From Bathynomus jamesi (taxonomy: Eukaryota > Arthropoda > Malacostraca > Isopoda > Cirolanidae): a DNA stretch of 64,000 bases. Shown piece after piece: positions 1 through 9,603 of the stretch (the stretch's first letter is position 1; every line of letters starts with the position of its first letter). The notes beneath the pieces were generated by a model, which saw only the letters and a program-made list of their open reading frames with translations, made no database searches and was not told where the DNA came from. The DNA lies in contig JAJOZX010001073.1 in the NCBI GenBank assembly GCA_023014485.1, forward strand, positions 570,001 to 634,000, read 5' to 3'. The position numbers and the translations under genes are program-made.

Positions 1-381
1 CCTTCTTGGGTGAGCAAGTGTTGGTGGACTTGTTCATCAAGTTCAACACAGCCATCCCCTCCAGTGCTGCAGTGGAGCGTTTGTTCTCTATGGGCAAGGA
101 CATCCTGAGGGTCAAGAGATCATCCCTGTCTGATGAAAACTTTGATATGCTAATTTTCATGAAGGGCAACATGCATCTCATGGACAAAATGGAGAACGAG
201 AAGAAGAGGGAAAATTAAATTATATATATTGTGTTTTTCATTTTTTTATAATAAAAGTTAACGTTAACGGTTTATCGGTAACTTCCGTTACATGTTAACG
301 AATTAACGATTAACACTGTAACTTTTAACGGATTAGCGGATTAAACGAAGTTAACTTTTTGGTTAACGGTGCCCACCACTG
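1..381 (+). mobile_element. 3' end of a hAT DNA transposon
   Basis: Only the right end is in the window. After the transposase tail come about 110 bases of AT-rich subterminal DNA packed with TTAACG/CGTTAA motifs (255-370), then a terminus reading GCCCACCACTG at 371-381. Its reverse complement, CAGTGGTGGGC, is a typical hAT terminus. The left end and the second copy of any 8-bp target duplication (here it would be TTTGTGTT, 382-389) are outside the window, so the insertion cannot be fully verified. The element abuts the 3' tail of the LINE that follows. Confidence 0.8.
6..218 (+). pseudogene. hAT transposase C-terminal dimerisation domain (partial)
   Basis: About 70 residues remain before the stop. 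The segment with AAVERLFSMGKDIL followed by RSSLSDENFDMLIFMKGN is the hAT C-terminal dimerisation signature, including the catalytic Glu of the VER motif. The N-terminal BED finger and most of the RNase H fold lie upstream of the window, so the methionine at 6 is not a real start. The transposase would cut and paste the element in the nucleus. The family is clear; whether this copy is intact cannot be judged. Confidence 0.8.
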
Positions 382-2756
382 TTTGTGTTGTTGTTGCTGT
401 TTAGCCGATCAACCCACTCTGATCGAGTAAGCCGGCGGCACGCAGGTAACCGATCGCCCTCTCCGGAGTGGACCAGAGGTTCAGCGCACTAGTGATGTTG
501 TGTTGTGTTCTATGTTGTGCTACTAGAGCATTACAGTCTGTCATGATGTGTTCAATTGTTTGTGGTGTGTCCTGGCACAGGTGGCAGGTGGCGTCTATGG
601 AGTTGTTTAGTTTGTGTTTATATGTCTGTAAGTTGGGGTGATGTCCACATCGAAATCGTACTAAGTTAACTCGATCCGATCTGCTCAGGCTGGTCTCTGA
701 CCTGTTAATGGGTGGCGGCTTCGCACCTAGGACCGCATTCGGACCGAGTCGTGTCAGTGCTTTGTGGGTTAGGTGTGTGTGAATGTGTTTTCTATACTGT
801 GTGATGTCTGTGGGGCATGGTATGGAATGGGGTATATGGTTATAATGTCTCTCTGGTGTTACTTTAATGGTGCGAGGTGTTGGTGCATGCTTGTACATGT
901 ATTGCCAAGGGTGTTGCGGGTTAGTTGTCGCTGCTGCCATGAATTGTGTTCCCCTCATGTCTAAATGTTCCCTAACTTTCAGTATTTTTGTTTCTGTATG
1001 CAGGTGTTCTATTAGTGTTGTTTGAGTACATCCTGTAATGATACGAAGTGCGTTGTTTTGTATTGTCTGTAAGGTGTTTATGTGTGTGCTTGAGATAATG
1101 GGTGTTCAGCATGGGCTAGTATAGTCCATAACTGAGCGAATATATTGTTTGTATATGAGTGATGTTGTTTCCTGCTGGTGTCCAAAGTTTGTGCCCGTTA
1201 GTACCCTAAGCGTGTTAAGTCTTGACGTACATATGTTTTTAATGTCTTGAATGTGGTTTGCAAAAGATAATGATGTGTTTTATGTGACCCCAAGTATTTT
1301 GGTCCTGTGAGTGTGTGGAATGTTGGTGTTGTTTAGTGTAATCTGTGGAGTTATCTGGTGTTCTTTTGTGTTGCTTGTCAGCAAGGTGATGGTTAATTTT
1401 GTGAGCGTTACTTTGAGTTTATTGTGTGTGAGCCAGTCTTGTATACTGTTTACGTATGTTTGTAGGTTATTTGTAGCGGTGTCGATGTTGTTGTGGGTGG
1501 ATGTTAGAGTGATGTCATCTGCATATGATGATAAGGTAAGCTTGTTATCTATGGGTGTTGGAATGCCATGCATGTATAAGTTGAACAGTGTTGGTGAGAG
1601 AACAGAGCCTTGAGGGACCCCATTCGGAAAAAGCTTGTTTTAGAATGACTTGCCATTAAATGTGACATGTGAGTATCTTCCTGAAAGACAGTTGCTCAGC
1701 CACCTTTTGGTGTTATTGTGCATATTTGTGTTGAGTATTTTGTTTATGAGAGGGAAGCGTGGGATAGCATCAAATGCTTTACTAATGTCTATTGTTGCTA
1801 ATAGTGTACGTTGAGCTGGTCGTCTGGAGTTGATGCCATCCATGATATGCTGCGTGAGGTTAGTGAGTAATGTCGTGGTTGAGTGGTGAGGTCTGAATCC
1901 ATGTTGAGTAGACGATAGTGGTATGTGTGGGTTGGTGATTTGTAAGATTAGTCTTTCTGTTACTTTGGAAGGTGCGCATAGTAAAGTAATGGGTCTATAG
2001 GAAGCCTGGTTCTGTTGGATATTTGTTTGGTTTGAGTAGTGTAATAATTTTACCTTGTTTCATATGTCAGGAATAATACAGTGTTGGTATGAATATGTGC
2101 TGATGTTTGTGAGAGCTAGTATTCCCTGTGGGGCCCAAGTGTTTAAGGTGTATGTTAGATATGTTGTCTGGTCCAGTAGCCTTCGAATTCTTAATGTTTT
2201 TGATTATCTTGGTGGTCTGGTCTGCATTGAAGGGTGTAATGGTCGTGTCGAGTCTGTAGGTTTTCTTGTGTCTGGCTGTTTGTCTGTCTGCGTGTTTCTG
2301 GTTGTTGTCTCTGTTTAAGTGACTTATCTTTGCGTAGTGATTAACTAGAATATTAGCTTGTTGTGTATATGTTGGGATATTATTTTGGCTGCAACAGATA
2401 GCCGTGTGTGAGGTGTGAATGCCGCTGTTAGAGTGGGTAATGCTGTTTATAGTATTGTATAGCCTGAATGTATCTGTGGAGTGGTTTAGTGTTGTTATGA
2501 ATTCCTTAAATGTTTCTGTTTGTGTTTCTTTAAGTTTGTTGTTTATTTCTGTGTTGAGCTGTTGTATCTGCTGTTTTATGGGTTCTGTGTGTGGTGTTTG
2601 TGTGTTATGTTTCAGGTTGTTACGTTGCCTTATGAGGTGGGCTATTTCTCTAGTGTAATTTGGGTTGTAGAGAATATTCATTATTATTGATTGATGTCTT
2701 CATGTTGATGCCTTTATTTTTCATGAATGTGCTTATGTTTTGTTTGTACGTTTCAG
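382..2756 (-). mobile_element. Jockey-like LINE, 3' portion (minus strand)
   Basis: Read on the minus strand this is the reverse-transcriptase part of a non-LTR retrotransposon. From about 2700 downward come the linker before RT (GPDNISN), RT core with ATIDISKAFDAIP near 1800, SYADDITLTST near 1525 and the C-terminal knuckle at 401-958. The stop is followed almost at once by an ACA/CAA-rich tail (382-400), so the 3' UTR is minimal. The 5' part continues at 9752-10184, so the element was split by later insertions. The clade is uncertain; Jockey-like is by general resemblance. Confidence 0.75.
401..2681 (-). pseudogene. LINE ORF2 reverse transcriptase, broken
   Basis: Four minus-strand blocks follow one another in the expected order but in different frames: 2681-2067 (linker and RT start), 1843-1640 (RT palm with DISKAFD), 1573-1280 (YADD catalytic motif and thumb) and 958-401 (C-terminal domain). 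The last block has the zinc-knuckle pattern CHLCQDTPQTIEHIMTDC and ends LLDQSGLIG. The enzyme would nick the target and reverse transcribe its own RNA. Frameshifts and stops between the blocks mean the copy is dead. No RNase H domain is visible. Confidence 0.75.
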
Positions 2757-2879
2757 AGTTCCATCATTGTTTAGCGTTATGGATATTGGTCAATAAACGT
2801 AATAACAAAAAGTGGAATCTTATTTATGATGGAACTTTATACAAAACAATAGTGAATCTCAACAGGTGAACATGCCCAT
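2757..2879 (+). mobile_element. Fragment of a second Gypsy-like element: leader up to the gag start
   Basis: This stretch lies between the LINE and the Gypsy LTR. It has an AATAAA at about 2793 and ends in ATG CCC AT at 2872-2879. The reading frame continues on the far side of the Gypsy insertion, at 9604. Without the insertion the frame would start M-P-M-V and run into a C2H2-like gag N-terminus, matching the start of gag in the minus-strand Gypsy. It is therefore most likely the leader and gag start of a related element in the opposite orientation. Its left boundary with the LINE is approximate. Confidence 0.55.
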
Positions 2880-3018
2880 TAAATGAGAACCAACTCTTTG
2901 TAATCATTTATTTATTTATATAAAGTCAAACAATGACAACTGTCTTCTGAAAAAGGAATAAGCATAATAAGTAATCACTTGAATAAAACATAAACATAAA
3001 CATAATCATTGTCCTCTA
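2880..3018 (-). repeat. 3' LTR of the Gypsy element
   Basis: This is a 139-bp direct repeat of 9465-9603 with one mismatch (T versus G at about 2941). On the minus strand it is preceded by the polypurine tract and followed by the CCCAT target duplication. Confidence 0.85.
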
Positions 3019-3034
3019 TCTCCTCCCAAGTCTT
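3019..3034 (-). other. Polypurine tract priming plus-strand synthesis
   Basis: On the minus strand the bases just before the 3' LTR read AAGACTTGGGAGGAGA. A purine run immediately 5' of the 3' LTR is where plus-strand DNA synthesis is primed in LTR retrotransposons. A near copy (AAGACTTGGGGGAGAGA followed by TAGAG) occurs at about 3427-3450, as if the tract had been duplicated. Confidence 0.6.
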
Positions 3035-3640
3035 TGATACTAGATGTGATATGAGGTAATTGCAGTACAGTAGTGCAAACTTATATTGTTTTATAAAGTG
3101 AATACAGTATAGTACTTTAATAGGAAAACATAGATACTAGTTTATTTAAGAGTAATATGAGAACATAAGGCTTTGCTATTACATCATGATGAATACGATA
3201 CTGTAGAAACTAAAATATAAATACTTATGGAATTATACAGTACATTATATCCAATCAAACATATTACAATACAATTAGAGAGTTCAGCGAGAGATTGAAT
3301 CGTATATTAAAATAAGGGTTGTACAACGGTATTCCTGACAAAAGTAATAGTACAGTAATGAGGTTACAGCTGTATTGGGAACACAATATAAAGTTCTTAG
3401 TAAGTAAAGTGTAAAGTGTACTGTACTCTATCTCTCCCCCAAGTCTTTGAGCCAGTTTTATAAAGAAGATTATTAAGGATAATATGGCAAAAAAAAAAAA
3501 AATTTGTATGTTTACGGATAAAGACTAAACCTTATTTTGTCAGTGCCCTTAATTTAAAGCATACTTGATTGGTTACTCTTCTTGATTCATATGGTAGTCT
3601 TCATGCCAGGTAGGGGGGCGTCTGGTACGGTTCGAACGCC
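3035..3640. other. Non-coding spacer between integrase and 3' LTR
   Basis: This is AT-rich sequence with no convincing open frame on either strand. It contains the second polypurine-like tract near 3427-3450 and an A13 run near 3488. No env-like gene is visible. Confidence 0.5.
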
Positions 3641-5161
3641 TTAGTGGAGTTGCAGTTTGGGGTGCCGTACCCATTGGCCTAGGGGGTGCAGGTGGTAGTA
3701 TGTCGATGGGCGGCGTTGACATGTCTTCTTGGGTGGGGGGTGTGTGGTCTCTTCAGGGGTCGGGCGCCTGCGTTCAACGTGTGGGCTGGACCGTGTCGGA
3801 CTACGGGGTGAAGCGGGTGTCTTTGGTCCTGGTGCTGACCTGGCAGGTGTAGGTGGTGCAGCAGGTGGGCTGTTGGTGGGCACCGCTAGGAAGTTCTTCA
3901 AATGTTGGTCTATGGTCATCTTTGGAGCAGGTGTGCTGAAGGGTTCATATTTTTTAAGGAATTTCCTGTTCCTTACAGTTACCCTCCCAGATCCATCGAC
4001 CCTAACCACGTACTGGTCAAACTGCCTGACTTCGATGACCACACCTGTCTTGTCCCATTTACGGGCGTGTGGACCGACCTGGTTCTGGATGCGTATAAGG
4101 TCTCCGACTGCTAGTGGTGGGAGTCTCTTGGTGTGCTCTGACCAGCGTTCCGCTCCCCTCATGTGGCGGTTCCTCAGAGCTTCTTCTCGGGTGGCCAAGT
4201 TTTCACGCCACGTGTCGTGTGGTTTATATCGGCCGGGAAGGATTGGAATGAAGTCCCGGATAGGGCGGCCGAATACACACATTGCTGGGGAGTGTTTTGT
4301 ATCTCTATCCGGCGTGTTTCTGTATTGAAGCATGGCCCGTTGAAAGTTTTCGGTGTTGAGGTCGCCGTTTGGTCCAGTGTTGTCGGTTATTAGGCGTTTC
4401 GTTGTCTTGACACCAACTTCTGCCCGACAGTTGCTGTGAGGGAAAGCCACTGATGAGAGTCGGTGGTGTACGCCCCAGTTTTTGAGGAACTGCCGTGTGG
4501 CTGCTGCGGTAAATTCAGGGCCCCCATCGGAAGCCAGTTCGTCGGGGATGCCGAAGGTGACGAAGGTCCGTCGGAGGCAGGCGATGAGTCCAGCAGCACC
4601 ATCTGATGACCTCTCTACTATTGGCCAGTTAGAGTATCTGTCCACCACGACCAGGTAGTTTACTCCTTTGTAGTGGAAGTAGTCCGCGCAGACGCACTGG
4701 AAGGGGTATTCTGGTGATGTTGGTGGAGTGGGTGGAGCGCTGGGCTGGGTTGGTGCCATGCGGTTGCAGTGGTTGCAGCTAGCCCGTAGTGCTGTGATGG
4801 CTGGTGTGATGCCAGGCCAGAAAATGGAGTCTTCTGCTCTGGAGATCATGGATGAAGTACCTTGATGAGCTGAGTGGAGTGAAGCCAGTACTTCTTGCCT
4901 GAGGGCCGGCGGGATAACCGTGCGGTTCCTGTACATTACCACGCCGTCAACAGTGCGGAGGTCGTCGCGAAACTGGTGATATTCCCGCAGCTGTGCAGGG
5001 AGTGCATGGCGGGATTCAGGCATGCCGGACTCTATGACATTGGCTAAACTATTCATGACTTCATCGCTGGTCGTGGCGGTGCGTACTCGATCCCATGTCA
5101 CTGATGCCAGGCTCAGCGAGTTGAGTGTTGATGCGGCTGCAGAAATGACGCAGGCTTCCAT
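3641..5161 (-). pseudogene. Gypsy integrase (pol C-terminal part)
   Basis: About 506 residues. An N-terminal zinc-binding segment has LHSAHQG (His96, His99) and CNHC (Cys129, Cys132). The catalytic core has Asp160 (VCADYF), Asp212 (ASDGGPEF) and Glu248 (CRAEVG), giving the D-D-35-E spacing of retroviral-type integrases. An SH3-like C-terminal segment ([11 protein letters not shown]) follows, then a proline-rich tail; no chromodomain was recognised. It joins the 3' ends of element DNA to chromosomal DNA. The frame is separated from the upstream pol frame by one shift at a C/G homopolymer near 5207-5216, so it was probably part of one polyprotein. Confidence 0.85.
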
Positions 5162-5165
5162 GCCA

Positions 5166-7298
5166 TTACCATCTGTCAGTGATGTCCGTATGCCGGCTAG
5201 GAAGGTGGGGGGGGGGAAAGAACGCCGTTCCCTCGCATGGTTGATGGATGGCTGCTACGTCATCGGGGAGTGTCAGTGGTATGGGGTCGCCAGTGGGGTA
5301 TCGTGACACCCCGTCAGCAGCTTTGTGTTTCGCGCCTGGTACGTGGATCATCCGGAAGCGGTACCTGAGGGTTTTTTCCTTCAAGTTTCTGAGGCGTGTA
5401 TTAGATATGTCCTCTAGGGATCTGTCACCAAACACTTTGAGGAGAGGTTTGTGGTCCACTGCAATTATTAGGTCTTCGCATCCCAGCACGAAGTACCTCG
5501 CCTTGTCAAGGGCATCGGCGACAGCAAGTGCTTCTCCTTCTACTGGTGCATAGCGGGACTCAGCTGAGGTAGTGAATCTACTGCCGACCAATGTGACACG
5601 CCATCCAGTATGGCAGCAGAAGGGTTCGACTCGTGTACAGGTGCAGTGTTTCTGAAGTAGCCAGTAGCCGATGCCTGTTTTCGACCAGTCTGTGGCGAGG
5701 CATGTGGGCTTGGTTTTGTCAAAAATTTTAACACCCTCCTCTATTTCTGTGATGATGACATCCTTTGATTCTTCGAAGATGGTTTCCAATTCGTCATCCC
5801 ACTTGAAAGGTGTTCCTGGCTTCAGAAGTAGGCGGAACGGCTGCATCCTCTTGGCCATGCTGAAGGCATACGACACCTGGTTGATGAGCCCGAACCATGA
5901 TCGAACGTCGGTGATGTTCTTTGGAGATGGAAACTCTAGGATTGCTTTGAGGTATTTTTTACAGGGTCGGACACTGTCAGATGTGATCTCGAAGCCTGCA
6001 AATTCAACCTTGTCCTGACAGAACACAAACTTGTCGGGGTTCAGTGTGATTCCGTGTCTGCCGCAGGTGTCAAGCCACTGGGTGGCCTGGAAGAAGCTCT
6101 CCTCCACTGTGTCTGACCAGAGCAAGACGTCGTCAATGCACTTTGTATTGTTAGGGATGCTCGATACAATTTCGTCGTACCTTCTTGTGTAACCGTCACC
6201 AGATGCAATGTAACCCTGGGGAGCGGTTTTGTAACGGTAGCGACCCCAGGGCGTTATGAAGGTGGTCAAGTGGCGGTCTTCTTCACAGATTGGTACGCTG
6301 TGATATCCATTCCATGCATCAAACACTGTTTTCTTTTTGCCTTGCGGTACTGATCTGGCCTGGTGGAATGGCGATTGAGTGTGGTGTGTTTCGCGGGTGG
6401 CGTGAGCGTTGAGGGGTTGAAAGTCAACGGTACGCCTTGGTTTTCCGTTCTTTTTGGCGCACACCACCATTCTGTGACACCAGGTTACGGGCTCACCAAC
6501 GGGTACTGGTTCAAGGACACCCAGTCTGACATCTTGGTCGAGGCCAGCCTTCACGTCCTCCTGCCAGTGGATTGGTACTGGGACGGGGGTGTGATGTGCG
6601 ACTGGTTTGGCATTGGGGTCCACCATCAATTTCATTGGGGGGCCGTCCATCATGGGCAGCGCTTGGTGGTCACAAGTGTTGAAGGTGCTTGATTTGTAAT
6701 AGTCCAGCAGGTATTCCTTGAGCTTTTGCTGGTTCGCCGCAACAGCGGGTAGCGGTAGCTCGATTGGAGGTGATGGAGGATGTTGGCGTCTTGGACAGTC
6801 ACAGTTAGTTACAAGTCCGCTGTCACTGTGTGGCGTGCTGGCACTGTTGTTACAGTATTGTGCTGGATCCAGTTGGACTTCCCCCACTGTAGGAAATCTT
6901 CCCGAGATAATGCCGAGTGAAACGCATGCCTCTCTGCTGATGAAGAACTTGTCAGAAGAATCTGTCACATATGTTACCTGTCTCGTTTCTACTTGTTGGC
7001 CCTGTTCATCCTTGCCAGTGAGGCGAAGTATGGCTGCGCCAAGGATTTTGATGCCCTTGTTGTTGGCGGCGTGCATCTTCATGGTCACAGGGATGAGGTC
7101 AGACTGGAGAAGCCCGAGGCGGTGGATAACCTTGATACCGGTGAGGCAGCTCTGACAGCCTGTGTCTGCCATGGCAGGCAGTACCACGGTTTTTGGGTGG
7201 GCATTGAGGGTTGCCCCAAGCGCCTCGTAGTCTTCGGGGAGAGTCCTGACTGTCAGGTTGATGTGTGGCTGTGGTTGTGAGTTCTCCTTGATCCACAT
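5166..7298 (-). pseudogene. Gypsy protease, reverse transcriptase and RNase H
   Basis: About 710 residues. The aspartic-protease motif ADTGCQS is at 44-50 (Asp45). RT runs over roughly 240-440, with VDFQPLNAH near 291-299 and CIDDVLLW at 387-394, where the usual first aromatic residue of YIDD is Cys. RNase H follows with LATDWSKTGIGYWL (Asp537) and an AVDHKPLL motif. The first methionine is probably internal, because the same frame is open further upstream over the gag zinc-knuckle region. The stop near 5166 follows a C/G-run frameshift; in the neighbouring frame translation continues into integrase. Confidence 0.85.
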
Positions 7299-8101
7299 GT
7301 CCGATAGTTCATTGTAAATGTGATGGTCGAGGGCGATTGCTCTTTTCTTATGTGGCTCGGAAGTGTTGCTTGTGGCGCAGAGAAGATCAAATACCGCACC
7401 TTCGCACTCATCAGCTTTATTAGGAGTGGCTGAAAGGCTCTTGTCCTTGTCTTTGCTCCTGCATACGGATTCCCAATGGCTGTCGCGCTTGCAAATTTTG
7501 CATTTGTGGTTGTACGCAGGGCAATCCTTCTTGCGTATGTGGACTGGGGCTCTTCTGCCGTGTCCTTTTTTACCACAATATGAACAGGGGCATTTTTGTC
7601 TTGTGGGGGTATTTGCTTACTTCTCCTGTATGTGCTGCCTGCGGCCTCCACGGCATGGGAGTCCAGCAGTCGTGATGCTGAGCGCTTGCCTGCTTCCTTC
7701 GCCTCGACAAACTGAAAGACGTCTTCCAGGGTCATCTCCTGGTTACTGTTGCCGAGGAGTTCCAGTTGTATTTCCGGGTCAGCAATTCCGCGGGTAAGGA
7801 CGTCGCGAAGGATGGGGTCAGTGTAATTTACGTTGTTGTTGCAGCTTGGGCATTCAACAAGAAATTTGCAGACTCCGGCCTGACCACGAAGACGGGCTCC
7901 AAAACTGCGCACAGTTTCGTCGCGGTCTTGTCGCATATTGTGTAGGGTAACCCTGGCTACCATGGTGTTCTCCTCTCGGACAGCTAGTTTCTTGATTGCA
8001 GCAAGGACTTCATCTTCGGTTTTATTTGTTAGGCTTCCACCTGCGGATCTTGTCAAATCTTTGCGGAGTGAATCGTTGCAGCATTCAAGTAGTTGTACCA
8101 C
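7253..8101 (-). pseudogene. Gypsy gag, central and C-terminal part
   Basis: This frame begins with VVQLLECCNDSLRKDLTRSAGGSL and continues through a helical capsid-like region (about residues 1-150). From about 7600 downward the zinc-knuckle sequence (CSYCGKKGHGRR and then CKICKRDSHWESVC) is read in the neighbouring frame, which is the one leading into pol. The switch is either the programmed gag-pol shift or a mutation. Gag packages element RNA into virus-like particles. The true N-terminus lies beyond the foldback insertion, at 9334. Confidence 0.75.
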
Positions 8102-8342
8102 TTCGTCCCCGTGGCCGGACAGTTTGCCTACGGACAGTTTGCCTACGGACAGTTTGCCTACTGGACAGTTTGCCTACTGGACAGTTTGCCTACTGGACAT
8201 TATGCTTATGGACACCATGCCTATGTGGTATATTTATCCTTACCTTATTTAACTTATTTAACTTATTTAACTTATTTAACTTCAGATTCATGCAAAAGAA
8301 TTAATTCAAAATTAAAATGTGTTGTTGCCCTTAATAGCATAA

Positions 8343-8537
8343 ATGTCTGAAAATATATCAAGTAAGAAAGGGAAACAGAAGTTTTCACATAATGGATATT
8401 TGTATGTGTTTGATAAATGTAGCAAGCGCGACCCTTCGTTACTTTTTTGGCGGTGCGAGCAAAAGAGTCAGTGTATTATAAGGTGTATATATAATATGGG
8501 TACTTTTCCGTTATCTGCCCCATTGACGATTGGTTAG
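8343..8537 (+). pseudogene. FLYWCH zinc-finger fragment, left arm
   Basis: The frame opens MSENISSKKGKQKFSHNG and continues with YLYVFDKCSKRD, LFWRCEQKSQC and IIRC. The spacing of F, L, Y, W, C, C fits a FLYWCH finger, a DNA-binding module often N-terminal in Mutator-like transposases. The frame runs into the hairpin centre instead of a transposase core, so it is a captured or truncated N-terminus. The same coding sequence occurs inverted at 8705-8890. Confidence 0.6.
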
Positions 8538-8708
8538 GTTCAGTCATGATATTTTCATTAAAACTATCAAAAATATCACAACTTAACCTAACCAATCGTC
8601 ACTGCCCAGTTAGGTCAACTGTACGCCCTTGACGATTGGTTAGGTTAAGTCGTGATATTTTCGTTAGTTTTAACGAAAATATCACGACTTAACCTAACCA
8701 ATCGTCAA
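8522..8708. repeat. Two small hairpin MITEs at the palindrome centre
   Basis: Two copies of an ~80-bp hairpin lie back to back. Each begins TTGACGATTGGTTAGGTT, has an AT-rich stem (GATATTTTC..GAAAATATC) and ends AACCTAACCAATCGTCA. They are joined by AGTTAGGTCAACTGTAC. A third, diverged copy is at 15040-15120. They are short enough to be non-autonomous inverted-repeat elements. Confidence 0.6.
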
Positions 8709-8890
8709 TGGGACAGATAACGGAAAAGTACCCATATTATATATACACACCTTATAATACACTGACTCTTTTGCTCGCACCGCCAAAAAAGTAACGAAGG
8801 GTCGCGCTTGCTACATTTATCAAACACATACAAATATCCATTATGTGAAAACTTCTGTTTCCCTTTCTTACTTGATATATTTTCAGACAT
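8705..8890 (-). pseudogene. FLYWCH zinc-finger fragment, right arm (inverted copy)
   Basis: It has the same first 45 or so residues as the plus-strand copy at 8343-8537, then diverges at the palindrome centre. The near-identity of the two arms shows recent formation or gene conversion between them. Confidence 0.6.
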
Positions 8891-9099
8891 TTATGCTATT
8901 AAGGGCAACAACACATTTTAATTTTGAATTAATTCTTTTGCATGAATCAGAAGTTAAATAAGTTAAATAAGTTAAGGATAAATATACCACATAGGCATGG
9001 TGTCCATAGGCATAATGTCCAGTAGGCAAACTGTCCGTAGGCAAACTGTCCGTAGGTAAATTGTCCGTAGGCAAACTGTCCTAGCGCCCTTTGTCCCTA

Positions 9100-9334
9100 C
9101 CAGTGATTTTTGTAGCTTCCGCATAATCTGTCCAACGCGACTAAAATATGCCCAGTCTTCACTGGTACCTGCAGCCGAAATGGTTGGCCGTCCTACTTTC
9201 TCAACCTTTGCAGAGACTGTCGGGCTTGGGACATGGGTCGTGCAGTGGGCTGTTATAAGTGCGGCTACAATGGCTGGGTCCAGGTCTGCTGTGACATAGG
9301 TACAACCTGTGATAGGACATTCTACGGCAGGCAT
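9100..9334 (-). pseudogene. Gypsy gag N-terminus with C2H2-like finger
   Basis: The start codon is at 9334 on the minus strand. The protein begins MPAVECPITGCTYVT, continues AIVAALITAHCTTHV (a C-x4-C and H-x3-H zinc-finger-like pattern), then KVEKVGRPTIS. After about residue 65 there is a one-base frame change, because SRWTDYAEATKITG is read in a different frame. The foldback element then cuts the gene and gag resumes at about 8118. A near-relative of this N-terminus lies on the plus strand at 9604-9748. Confidence 0.7.
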
Positions 9335-9464
9335 TGTGGATAGCGTTTGTTGAAGTTGCTTAATTAGGTTGGGGTGGTTGACAGTTGCTTGAATTTACCA
9401 CGTATGTAGACTTATTTTATTATTTATTTAATTAATCAGTTATTTGTACCTAAGATCGTTGTCA

Positions 9465-9603
9465 TAAATGAGAACCAACTCTTTGTAATCATTTATTTAT
9501 TTATATAAAGTCAAACAATGACAACGGTCTTCTGAAAAAGGAATAAGCATAATAAGTAATCACTTGAATAAAACATAAACATAAACATAATCATTGTCCT
9601 CTA
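9465..9603 (-). repeat. 5' LTR of the Gypsy element
   Basis: This is the partner of 2880-3018. On the minus strand it starts TAGAGGACAATG and ends CTCATTTA, followed by a leader and the gag start at 9334. The bases right after it (TGACAACGATC) are the position of a primer-binding site, but I do not recognise a matching tRNA. Confidence 0.85.

Larger units (their letters stand above)
8119..9090. mobile_element. MULE-like foldback element with tandem GGACAGTTTGCC repeats
   Basis: This is a giant near-perfect inverted repeat. Each end carries several copies of a 15-bp unit around GGACAGTTTGCCTAC (8119-8200; complement at 9030-9090). Inside these come matching AACTTATTTAACT tracts, matching FLYWCH coding arms and a centre (8522-8708) made of smaller hairpins. 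It sits inside Gypsy gag, which reads on either side. FLYWCH fingers are known companions of Mutator-like transposases, and that is the basis for the class call. No transposase core is present and I find no clean 9-bp target duplication, so the exact ends are approximate. Confidence 0.65.
2880..9603 (-). mobile_element. Ty3/Gypsy LTR retrotransposon, full length with internal insertion
   Basis: The element is bounded by two 139-bp direct repeats (2880-3018 and 9465-9603) that differ at one base. A perfect 5-bp target duplication, CCCAT, sits at 2875-2879 and 9604-9608. On the minus strand the order is 5' LTR, gag (9334 downward), protease, reverse transcriptase, RNase H, integrase (stop near 3641), a purine-rich tract and the 3' LTR. 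No envelope gene is visible and the 3019-3640 spacer is non-coding. Gag is interrupted by a foldback element. The near-identical LTRs suggest a recent insertion, yet the coding region has several frame breaks. The LTR ends read TA..TA instead of the usual TG..CA. Confidence 0.85.

Noticed and set aside
3625..3640. GGTTCGAACGCC as a pol III B box
   Set aside because: No A box is at a suitable distance, and it lies at the end of the integrase frame.
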